Source of the DNA: Candidatus Poribacteria bacterium
Lineage (GTDB): Bacteria; Poribacteria; DTPJ01
Direction: 5' to 3'
Length of the DNA stretch: 8,988 bases
Assembly: GCA_011334435.1 (NCBI GenBank)
Contig: DTPJ01000439.1
Span: forward strand, 1-8,988
Numbering within the stretch: position 1 is the stretch's first letter; every line of letters starts with the position of its first letter. Both the position numbers and the translations under genes were made by a program. Shown here one piece after another: positions 1 through 5,035 of the stretch. The notes under the pieces are model-generated. The model was not told the origin of the DNA. It worked only from the letters and a program-made list of their open reading frames with translations, and did no database searches.

Positions 1-283
1 CCTCCGTCCAAAAAGAATTTTTATCAGAAATTTCATTAATCTGTGTTGAAAATATTTTTCCATTTTCTATAATTATACTCTTTTAGACCGCATTATGTCA
101 AATGAAAACGACAAGACGGAATGCAATTCAAAATCAAGGCAAGGATAATTTAGCCGTTATTTCAGGAAATGTCCTAAGATTAGTTAAAAAATATTGATAT
201 AGATCATATTCTATGATAATCTATTTGAGTGAGTAATTTTTTGAGAAAAAAGTTTTAACTAATGATTTGATCGGGAGTGAAAG
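1..283. other. AT-rich leader without a convincing gene
   Basis: No convincing gene is seen here. One forward frame stays open from base 3 to a TAG at 84-86 (about 27 residues) and could be the tail of a gene entering from the left, but nothing in it is recognisable. On the minus strand an ATG at 36-34 would read MKFLIKILFGRR off the left edge, but it has no Shine-Dalgarno sequence. The rest is very A+T rich and presumably carries the promoter of the mgtC-like gene. Confidence 0.4.
192..220 (+). promoter_or_regulatory. Possible sigma70-type promoter for the mgtC-like operon
   Basis: A TTGATA hexamer (194-199) is followed after 15 nt by GATAAT (215-220). Taking TATTGA (192-197) as the -35 box gives 17 nt. 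The spacing or match is suboptimal either way, and other AT-rich matches exist, so this is only a candidate. It lies about 65 nt before the mgtC-like start. Confidence 0.28.
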
Positions 284-943
284 ATGGAATTTAACTGGGA
301 ATATATACTCAGACTATTTTTAGCGATGATTTTTGGAGGGATAATAGGCTATGAACGAGAGAGTGAGCATAAACCTGCTGGATTAAGGACTAACCTTCTC
401 GTTTGTATGGGAGCATGTCTTATTGTGCTTTTTGAGTTATTTTATCATGAGCGAACTCCTAACGCATCAGACCATCTGCGTATGACCGCACAGATAGTGA
501 CAGGGATCGGTTTCTTAGGTGCTGGAACTATAATCCAAACACGATCTCATGTAAAAGGATTGACAACTGCTGCGACCATTTGGGTTACCTCTGCGATCGG
601 GATTGCGGTCGGCGGAGGATTTTATTATATAGCGACAATCGCTGTAATTGTCGTCTTTTTAAGCCTGAGATTTCTGAAAATTGTAGAAAATTGGCTGACA
701 TTAAGAAGCGGCAGAGTGCTGATGATATACGGTGAAAGCAAAGGCGATTTCTCAAAAATTTTTGGAGAATTGATGAATAAACTGAGGATTTCTAATTATG
801 ATATTAAAATATCGGTTGATAAAAATCGCTTTATGGAAGTAACTGCGCATGTCCCAGCAAATATCGATATAGATATGTTAATTGCTGAAATAATGGAAAT
901 TGACGGTGTCAATAGAGTAACAACTGAATTGCTTATGGAGTGA
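284..943 (+). CDS. MgtC/SapB family inner-membrane protein
   Basis: A 219-residue integral membrane protein of the MgtC/SapB family. The N-terminal half is hydrophobic, with about four to five membrane segments (roughly residues 8-23, 37-53, 68-85, 94-112 and 114-131). It carries the family signatures GGIIGYERE (18-26), GLRTNLLV (33-40), GIGFLGAG (74-81) and VKGLTTAATIW (90-100). Residues about 140-219 form a soluble tail with the beta-alpha pattern of the ACT-like domain found in longer MgtC proteins. Family members affect growth at low magnesium and modulate the F-type ATPase in some pathogens; in environmental bacteria the role is usually unknown. The start is supported by GGGAG (273-277) 6 nt before the ATG. 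The stop is only 6 nt before the next gene, so the two are probably co-transcribed. No magnesium-sensing leader was recognised. Family assignment is firm, function is not. Confidence 0.93.
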   Translation: MEFNWEYILRLFLAMIFGGIIGYERESEHKPAGLRTNLLVCMGACLIVLFELFYHERTPNASDHLRMTAQIVTGIGFLGAGTIIQTRSHVKGLTTAATIWVTSAIGIAVGGGFYYIATIAVIVVFLSLRFLKIVENWLTLRSGRVLMIYGESKGDFSKIFGELMNKLRISNYDIKISVDKNRFMEVTAHVPANIDIDMLIAEIMEIDGVNRVTTELLME

Positions 944-949
944 TGATAG

Positions 950-1897
950 ATGAGAGAATTTATTAAGCCAATAGTTATCGTCAGTAAGTGTCTTGGATTT
1001 GATCATTGTAGATATAACGGAAACATAATAAATGATGATTTCGTTGAAAAACTTAAAGGATTTGTTGAATTTAAGCCCGTATGTGCAGAAGTTGAGATAG
1101 GACTTGGTGTCCCGCGTGAGCCTGTCAGAGTTGTAAGCATAAACGGTGAAATTCGGCTTATTCAATCTGCAACGGGGTTAGACCTAACTGAAAAGATGCA
1201 GGATTTCGCAAACTCATTTTTAAATTCCGTTACCGAAGTTGACGGCTTTATACTGAAATCAAGATCGCCATCTTGTGGGATAAAAGACTGCAAGGTCTAT
1301 TCTGGAACAGAAAAAGGCAGTGCGGTATTGAAAAGAAGTTGGGGATTTTTCGGAAAGGCGGTCTTGGACAAGTTTCCACATCTCGCAATTGAAGATGAAG
1401 GAAGGCTTAATAACGATAAAATAAGAGAGCATTTCCTGACAAAACTATATGCTTTTTCCAATTTTAGAAAAGTCAAAAATTCTAATTCTACACAGGAACT
1501 CGTGAAATTTCACACAGAAAATAAGCTTTTATTTATGGCATATAATCAAAAAGAGATGCGAGAGTTAGGCAAAATCGTCGCAAATCTGAAAAAGAAGGCT
1601 TTCAGTGATATTATTACGGATTATGAGCAACATTTCTTCAGGGTTTTCAGTCAAATTCCAAGATATGTCTCCAACATAAACGTCTTAATGCACGGATTAG
1701 GATATTTTTCAGATCGGTTATCACATGAGGAAAAGGCTTTTTTCCTTGATTCTTTGGAGAGATACAGAAGCGGAAAAGTGCCTCTAAGCGTGCCTTTGGC
1801 TGTCCTTAGCTCATTGATTGTAAGGTTCAAAGAGGAATATCTGAGTAAACAGACCTACTTTGAACCTTATCCTGAAAATCTTTATTTAATCGGTTAA
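950..1897 (+). CDS. DUF523-DUF1722 fusion, RudS-like tRNA 4-thiouridine desulfidase
   Basis: A 315-residue two-domain protein. Residues about 5-150 are DUF523 (TudS-like), with the three cysteine motifs expected to hold a [4Fe-4S] cluster: SKCLG (Cys14), PVCAEVEIGLG (Cys45) and SPSCGIKDC (Cys109, with Cys114 nearby). Residues about 184-300 are DUF1722 (YbgA-like), opening with LVKFHTENKLLFMAYNQ. TudS proteins remove sulfur from thiouracil. Fusions with this order have been described as RudS, which removes sulfur from 4-thiouridine in tRNA, with DUF1722 thought to contact the RNA. The product is likely cytoplasmic and should release sulfide. GGAG (937-940) in the end of the mgtC-like gene serves as its ribosome site, 9 nt from the ATG. 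Its 3' end overlaps the convergent moeB-like gene by 12 bp, with no terminator between them. Domain assignment is strong; the tRNA substrate is inferred from architecture. Confidence 0.88.
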   Translation: MREFIKPIVIVSKCLGFDHCRYNGNIINDDFVEKLKGFVEFKPVCAEVEIGLGVPREPVRVVSINGEIRLIQSATGLDLTEKMQDFANSFLNSVTEVDGFILKSRSPSCGIKDCKVYSGTEKGSAVLKRSWGFFGKAVLDKFPHLAIEDEGRLNNDKIREHFLTKLYAFSNFRKVKNSNSTQELVKFHTENKLLFMAYNQKEMRELGKIVANLKKKAFSDIITDYEQHFFRVFSQIPRYVSNINVLMHGLGYFSDRLSHEEKAFFLDSLERYRSGKVPLSVPLAVLSSLIVRFKEEYLSKQTYFEPYPENLYLIG

Positions 1898-2629
1898 ATT
1901 TCCGCAGACAGGACAATTTGGGTCACGATTCAGCATCACTTGGTTAAACTCCATAGTTTCACCGTCATATATTAGCAGGCGATTTGCGAGTAATTCACCG
2001 ATGCCAGTAAAATATTTGAGGACTTCGGTAGCTTGAATAGAGCCTATTACCGCGGGCGTTACACCTACCACAGGGAATATTTCTTTACTTGGAACTTCTT
2101 TATAAATGCAACGCAAACATATCGTTTTTCCCGGTAGAACAGTTGTTGCCCGCCCTTCTAATCCCCAGACAGCACCATGAAACAAAGGTATTTTGTGATC
2201 AACCGCAAACTTATTTAACAAAAAGCGACTCTCAAAATTGTCAAGGGCATCAATAACTGCATCAGCACCTTCAAATAACTTGTCAACATTACCCTCATCA
2301 GCGGTTTCTGCATAAGTGATTATCTCTATGTCAGGATTGATCTCATTCAATTTCTGTTTTGCAGACTGAGCTTTCAAGACGTTTATATCACGGTTCCAGT
2401 GAAGTATCTGCCGATTTAGATTGCTTAGTTCAATAGTATCTCTATCAACTAAAATAATCCTGCCTACGCCAGCAACAGCAAGATAAATGGAGATAGGAGA
2501 CCCTAAACCACCGATACCAAGAATTCCTACCGATGCGTTTTTGAGCTTTTTTTGCCCATTTTCTCCCCATCCATTTATCCGCATTTGACGGTCAAACCTT
2601 ATTTTGTCTGACTCATTTAGTTGTTTCAT
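1886..2629 (-). CDS. MoeB/ThiF/HesA-family adenylyltransferase (E1-like sulfur-carrier activator)
   Basis: A 247-residue E1-like enzyme expected to adenylate the C-terminal glycine of a ubiquitin-like sulfur carrier. Visible features: RFDRQ (11-15), the nucleotide-binding GIGGLGS (38-44), Asp62 and Asp64 after the second strand, NLNRQ (70-74, Arg73 being the conserved arginine), DALDN (127-131, Asp130), and two zinc pairs, CLRC (171-174) and CPVC (239-242). The length fits MoeB/ThiF without the C-terminal rhodanese domain of MoeZ-type activators. The crossover region (about 175-190) has no cysteine, as expected for an enzyme that need not form a covalent acyl-disulfide. It is the last gene of the minus-strand operon, starting 5 nt after the cysteine synthase stop, and its natural substrate is the Gly-Gly carrier two genes upstream. 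It could also serve molybdopterin or thiamine carriers, but no other genes of those pathways are in view. Confidence 0.9.
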   Translation of the reverse strand: MKQLNESDKIRFDRQMRINGWGENGQKKLKNASVGILGIGGLGSPISIYLAVAGVGRIILVDRDTIELSNLNRQILHWNRDINVLKAQSAKQKLNEINPDIEIITYAETADEGNVDKLFEGADAVIDALDNFESRFLLNKFAVDHKIPLFHGAVWGLEGRATTVLPGKTICLRCIYKEVPSKEIFPVVGVTPAVIGSIQATEVLKYFTGIGELLANRLLIYDGETMEFNQVMLNRDPNCPVCGNLTD

Positions 2630-2634
2630 AACGT

Positions 2635-3570
2635 CTATGCCCCTATTCCTTCAAACATCAGAGTGCTTATGTATCTCTCTCCGATGTCGGGGAGAATTAC
2701 AACAATCATTTTTCCTTTATTTTCAGGTCTCAGAGCAACTTTTATGGCAGCAAAAGCAGCAGCACCAGAGGATATGCCAGCAAGAATGCCTTCTTCTTTA
2801 GCGAGACGTTGAGCAGTAGTTATCGCTTCTTCGTTGCTGACTTGGATTATCTCGTCAATAATGCTTCTATTTAATATATCAGGCACAAACCCTGCACCGA
2901 TACCTTGGATTTTATGAGGACCTGGACTTCCGCCTGATAAAACTGGCGAAGCGGAAGGCTCAACCGCAATCGCCTTAAAAGATGGCTTCCTCGGTTTAAT
3001 GACCTCAGAAACACCTGTTATCGTCCCACCAGTCCCTATACCAGCGACAAGTATATCAACCTTGCCATCTGTATCACGCCAAATTTCCTCTGCTGTTGTC
3101 CTTCTGTGAATCTCTGGATTAGCAGGATTTTTGAACTGCTGTGGAATAAATGAGTTTGGAGTCTTGCTTGCTAATTCCTCTGCTTTGCGAACTGCCCCTG
3201 ACATACCCTCTGTCCCAGGAGTTAGGACTATCTCAGCACCAAATATAGCCATCAACTTCCTTCTCTCTATGCTCATAGTTTCTGGCATAGTCAGTATAAG
3301 TTTATAACCCTTTACTGCACAGACAAACGCCAATCCTATTCCAGTATTTCCGCTTGTCGGTTCAATAATGACCGTATCTTTTTTGATCAACCCTTTTACT
3401 TCGGCATCCTCAATCATACTGACGCCTATCCGATCTTTAACGCTACCCAAAGGGTTAAATGATTCTAACTTTGCAAGAACAGTTGCCTCTGAACCAGAAG
3501 TAAGACGATTAAGTTTAACAAGCGGTGTATTGCCGATTGTTTTTGTTATGTCTTCATATATCCTTCCCAT
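2635..3570 (-). CDS. cysK: Cysteine synthase, CysK-type PLP enzyme
   Basis: A 311-residue PLP-dependent beta-replacement enzyme making L-cysteine from an activated serine and sulfide or a protein thiocarboxylate. Visible features (numbering from the ATG at 3570): IGNTPLV near 12-18, PLP lysine K45 in NPLGSVKDR, substrate loop TSGNTG (72-77), phosphate-binding GTGGTITG (179-186), the CysK-like GPHKIQGIGAGFVP (217-230), and SSGAA (267-271) near the ring nitrogen. The GPHKIQGIGAGF loop is typical of O-acetylserine enzymes, not of the short-loop CysM group, so O-acetylserine is the likelier substrate. An in-frame TTG at 3582 would add four residues, but GGAG (3577-3580) lies 6 nt before the ATG and overlaps that TTG, so the ATG is preferred. 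It starts 18 nt after the carrier stop and ends 5 nt before the moeB-like gene. Family is certain; use of the carrier as sulfur donor is inferred from gene order. Confidence 0.93.
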   Translation of the reverse strand: MGRIYEDITKTIGNTPLVKLNRLTSGSEATVLAKLESFNPLGSVKDRIGVSMIEDAEVKGLIKKDTVIIEPTSGNTGIGLAFVCAVKGYKLILTMPETMSIERRKLMAIFGAEIVLTPGTEGMSGAVRKAEELASKTPNSFIPQQFKNPANPEIHRRTTAEEIWRDTDGKVDILVAGIGTGGTITGVSEVIKPRKPSFKAIAVEPSASPVLSGGSPGPHKIQGIGAGFVPDILNRSIIDEIIQVSNEEAITTAQRLAKEEGILAGISSGAAAFAAIKVALRPENKGKMIVVILPDIGERYISTLMFEGIGA

Positions 3571-3576
3571 ATTCTT

Positions 3577-3580
3577 CTCC
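3577..3580 (-). promoter_or_regulatory. Shine-Dalgarno GGAG that decides the cysK start
   Basis: On the minus strand GGAG is followed by 6 nt (AAGAAT) and the ATG at 3570-3568. Because it overlaps the in-frame TTG at 3582-3580, it supports the ATG as the true start. Confidence 0.65.
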
Positions 3581-3588
3581 AATCATAG

Positions 3589-3828
3589 TTATCCACCTGA
3601 TACAGGCGGTATTATACTTACAATATCTCCTTCATTTATCTTCTCTTTAATGTCTTTGTGGAAACCATTTATCATCACAATATTGTTAGTGTTAATTGGT
3701 ATTCCTAATTTGTTCATCAATGCTTCAATAGTAATACCATCTTCAACAGAGATCCTTGCTCGCTTATTGACAGAGCCAGGCGGTAGGAATTTAGCAAGAT
3801 TTGCGAATAACCTGATCTCTATATCCAT
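3589..3828 (-). CDS. MoaD/ThiS-family ubiquitin-like sulfur carrier (CysO-like)
   Basis: A 79-residue beta-grasp protein of the MoaD/ThiS family. It opens with a strand typical of the fold (MDIEIRLFANLAKFLPPG), continues through a helix around 32-41 (TIEALMNKLG), has the VMINGF strand near 51-56, and ends in GDIVSIIPPVSGG. The chain stops exactly at Gly78-Gly79, so the tail is ready for adenylation and thiocarboxylation without trimming. The end resembles that of actinobacterial CysO, which also closes with a Val-x-Gly-Gly tail and donates sulfur to its partner cysteine synthase. It is directly followed by cysK and a moeB-like activator, supporting a CysO-like role over molybdopterin or thiamine synthesis; the family alone cannot decide. 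The start is fixed by a very strong Shine-Dalgarno. Confidence 0.88.
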   Translation of the reverse strand: MDIEIRLFANLAKFLPPGSVNKRARISVEDGITIEALMNKLGIPINTNNIVMINGFHKDIKEKINEGDIVSIIPPVSGG

Positions 3829-3836
3829 TGCGTAAT

Positions 3837-3846
3837 CACCTCCTCA
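3837..3846 (-). promoter_or_regulatory. Strong Shine-Dalgarno of the CysO-like gene
   Basis: On the minus strand TGAGGAGGTG, continuing into ATTACGCA before the ATG at 3828, contains GGAGGTGAT. That is a near-complete complement of the 16S rRNA 3' end. It is the strongest ribosome site in the window and suggests high translation of the small carrier relative to the downstream enzymes. Confidence 0.8.
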
Positions 3847-3855
3847 GACAAAAAA

Positions 3856-3913
3856 GGTTAAATAGGGTTAAAGGTTGAAGGTTAAAGGTTAAAGGTTAAA
3901 AGTTGAAAGTTGA
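3856..3913. repeat. Tandem heptanucleotide array, GGTTAAA units
   Basis: One GGTTAAA (3856-3862) is followed, after TAG, by an in-register run of 7-bp units from 3866 to 3907: GGTTAAA, GGTTGAA, GGTTAAA three times, AGTTGAA. A 6-bp remnant AGTTGA (3908-3913) follows. The array lies in the transcribed gap between the Rrf2 regulator and the sulfur operon. A second copy of the same unit is at 4607-4638. Function unknown; such arrays are prone to slippage. Confidence 0.9.
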
Positions 3914-3944
3914 CTGATCACTGATTACTGATCACTGATCACTA
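3914..3944. repeat. Tandem heptanucleotide array, CTGATCA units
   Basis: Four units, CTGATCA, CTGATTA, CTGATCA and CTGATCA (3914-3941), then CTA. It abuts the GGTTAAA array and has the same 7-bp period. The core TGATCA is a perfect palindrome, so the array can form short hairpins in DNA or RNA. No gene overlaps it. Confidence 0.88.
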
Positions 3945-3981
3945 TTTTGTGCGATTTTACGAAAAAATTTACCCTTATCAG

Positions 3982-4003
3982 CTCTAAATTTCCCTTTTCC
4001 AAA
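3982..4003 (-). repeat. 22-bp repeat, exact inverted copy of 4842-4863
   Basis: The 22 bases here are the exact reverse complement of 4842-4863; the match stops at both ends at the next base. The pair faces inward around the Rrf2 gene. The sequence style (CCCTTTTCC runs with AAATTTAGAG) is like dispersed intergenic repeats seen in many environmental genomes. Confidence 0.85.
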
Positions 4004-4029
4004 AAGGATACTTTAAGGATTTATTAGTT

Positions 4030-4470
4030 TCAGATATAATAAACCATCGTTTTTTCCTCTTTATTTTGGTAGTCTTTGACAATATCCTGTAATGATATGC
4101 TTTCTAATGTGTTGGATATTTGTCTATCTAATTTGCACCATACATCTCTTATTGGACAGTCCAAAGAGCGATCACAAATAGACTTATTTTTGACACATTC
4201 CACAGGGGATATATCACCTTCAAGGACATCAACAATCTCTTTTATAGATATTTTGTTAGGGTCTTGTGCAAGGACATATCCTCCATGCGCCCCTCTGATA
4301 GAGTTCACTAATCCTGCACCTTTTAAGGGTATAATCAATTTACTAAGATATTTTTCTGATATATCTTGTCTTTTCGCAATATCTTTAAGCAATAAAGAAC
4401 CTTTCCCATAATTGAGTGCTAACTCAAACATAAGTCTTACGCCATATCTGCTTCTTGTTGATAACTTCAT
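4030..4470 (-). CDS. Rrf2-family transcriptional regulator with cysteine cluster motif
   Basis: A 146-residue winged-helix regulator of the Rrf2 family (IscR, NsrR, CymR, RsrR relatives). From the chosen start it begins MKLSTRSRYGVRLM, the family opening. The recognition helix lies around ISEKYLSKLI (37-46), followed by the wing region GLVNSIRGAHGGYVLA (53-68). Four cysteines follow at 92, 99, 105 and 112 (C-x6-C-x5-C-x6-C). The first three occupy the place of the [Fe-S] ligands of IscR (Cys92, Cys98, Cys104), so an iron-sulfur sensor is likely. The product should bind DNA in the cytoplasm. An upstream in-frame ATG at 4479 is possible, but AAAGAG lies 9 nt before the 4470 ATG and none lies properly before 4479. 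A palindrome at its own promoter suggests autoregulation. Being upstream of the sulfur operon on the same strand, it may control those genes, as Rrf2 members IscR and CymR do for sulfur pathways. Confidence 0.92.
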   Translation of the reverse strand: MKLSTRSRYGVRLMFELALNYGKGSLLLKDIAKRQDISEKYLSKLIIPLKGAGLVNSIRGAHGGYVLAQDPNKISIKEIVDVLEGDISPVECVKNKSICDRSLDCPIRDVWCKLDRQISNTLESISLQDIVKDYQNKEEKTMVYYI

Positions 4471-4494
4471 AATGATCATCTCTTTACAAAATTA

Positions 4495-4526
4495 ATTACT
4501 ACCAATTTACTCTAATTAGTAGTAAT
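4495..4526 (-). promoter_or_regulatory. 13-6-13 inverted repeat, candidate Rrf2 operator
   Basis: Arms ATTACTACCAATT (4495-4507) and AATTAGTAGTAAT (4514-4526) are inverted copies matching at 12 of 13 positions across a 6-nt spacer. The repeat overlaps the last bases of the -10 box and the expected transcription start, an ideal place for a dimeric repressor such as the regulator encoded just downstream. No second copy was seen in the window. Structure is certain; binding by this regulator is inference. Confidence 0.7.
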
Positions 4527-4553
4527 TATACGCGAAAAAAATCATAATGTCAA
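4525..4553 (-). promoter_or_regulatory. Consensus sigma70 promoter of the Rrf2 gene
   Basis: Reading the minus strand, TTGACA (4553-4548) is separated by 17 nt from TATAAT (4530-4525), a perfect match to the sigma70/sigmaA consensus with ideal spacing. Transcription should start near 4518, giving a leader of about 48 nt. A promoter this strong over a palindrome is typical of genes held down by a repressor. It may also drive the sulfur operon by read-through, as no clear terminator or separate promoter was found in 3829-4029. Confidence 0.85.
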
Positions 4554-4606
4554 GAGAAAAAATCTGAACTTAGGACATTAGTTCGGACATTTTCTAGAAT
4601 AAATAA

Positions 4607-4638
4607 GGTTAAAGGTTAAAAGTTAAAGGTTGAAGGTT
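4607..4638. repeat. Second GGTTAAA heptanucleotide array
   Basis: Four in-register 7-bp units, GGTTAAA, GGTTAAA, AGTTAAA and GGTTGAA (4607-4634), then a partial GGTT. It has the same unit and orientation as the array at 3856-3913, on the other side of the Rrf2 gene. Confidence 0.85.
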
Positions 4639-4774
4639 TGCTTATAGTCTGTCTGGGCATTTTCAAAAATTCCTGTCTTTTTACTAAACTCTGGACAATT
4701 TTGAATTAAAAAATATTATTAGCTAACCAAATTTATTTTTAATAACAAGAAAAAACATTAAATCTCTTTTTATC

Positions 4775-4872
4775 CCCCTTTTTCAAAGTGGGAAACTAAT
4801 AGAGTTACTTTTTTCAAAGAGGGAAGCCATAAAAGTCTCCCTTTGGAAAAGGGAAATTTAGAGGGATTTCCC
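4775..4872. repeat. Cluster of palindromic CCCTTTTTCAAAG-type repeats
   Basis: Three related segments follow each other: CTTTTTCAAAGTGGGAAA near 4778-4795, TTTTTTCAAAGAGGGAAG at 4809-4826, and an inverted form from 4838. The last folds into a perfect 7-bp hairpin (TCCCTTT 4838-4844, AAAGGGA 4848-4854, loop GGA). It can instead pair GGGAAAT (4851-4857) with ATTTCCC (4866-4872). The segment 4842-4863 recurs exactly inverted at 3982-4003. It looks like a dispersed intergenic repeat, not a terminator, since no U-tract follows. Confidence 0.7.
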
Positions 4873-4955
4873 TAGATAATTTAATTGGATAATAAATTGT
4901 CCGAACTCATGTCCGATCTTCAGAAAAAATCCTGCTGGCATGCAAAAAACTATTA

Positions 4956-4984
4956 TGGAAAATGAAGTGAATATATGCTAAAAT
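4956..4984 (+). promoter_or_regulatory. Possible extended -10 promoter of the oxidoreductase gene
   Basis: TAAAAT (4979-4984) is preceded by TGC (4976-4978), an extended -10 arrangement. TGGAAA (4956-4961) lies 17 nt upstream as a weak -35 box. Transcription would begin about 45 nt before the ATG at 5036. This is a match by eye in A+T-rich DNA. Confidence 0.35.
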
Positions 4985-5035
4985 AATTATATTTGAAAAC
5001 TCCAGTCAAATTTAGCAATAAGAAAGGAGAATAAA

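Larger units (their letters stand above)
4573..4914. repeat. Possible non-coding MITE-like element bounded by 17-bp inverted repeats
   Basis: GGACATTAGTTCGGACA (4573-4589) and TGTCCGAACTCATGTCC (4898-4914) are reverse complements at 16 of 17 positions. They enclose about 308 bp of A+T-rich DNA that carries the GGTTAAA array and the palindromic CCCTTTTTCAAAG cluster but no coding frame. Each end contains GGACA twice. The outline fits a small non-autonomous mobile element, but no target-site duplication is evident, and the ends may instead be two separately placed copies of a dispersed repeat. Confidence 0.4.
4554..5035. other. Gene-free, repeat-rich intergenic region
   Basis: This 482-bp stretch between two divergent genes has no plausible coding frame with a ribosome site. 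It holds a short GGTTAAA array, a pair of 17-bp near-perfect inverted repeats (4573-4589 and 4898-4914), a cluster of CCCTTTTTCAAAG-type repeats (about 4775-4872) and, near its right end, a possible promoter for the oxidoreductase gene. Confidence 0.75.

Noticed and set aside
168..178. AATGTCCTAAG is the reverse complement of CTTAGGACATT at 4569-4579, next to the left end of the candidate MITE.
   Set aside because: An 11-bp match in an A+T-rich window of this size can occur by chance, and no longer homology surrounds it.
192..283. Magnesium-sensing leader (M-box or mgtC-type leader) upstream of the mgtC-like gene.
   Set aside because: The space is too short and A+T rich, and none of the conserved M-box elements was recognised.
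878..1165. Minus-strand open frame of 95 codons.
   Set aside because: It lies across the mgtC-like and DUF523 genes, has no ribosome site and matches no family; it is a shadow of the real genes.
3368..3835. Plus-strand open frame of 155 codons antisense to cysK and the carrier gene.
   Set aside because: The opposite strand encodes two clear families with good ribosome sites; the antisense translation shows no recognisable domain.
3914..3944. Short repeats considered as a CRISPR remnant.
   Set aside because: The units are 7 bp, directly abutting, without spacers.
3993..4007. CCTTTT/AAAAGG small hairpin downstream of the Rrf2 stop considered as a terminator.
   Set aside because: The stem is only 6 bp and A+T rich, with no U-tract on the minus-strand side, so it would not terminate well.
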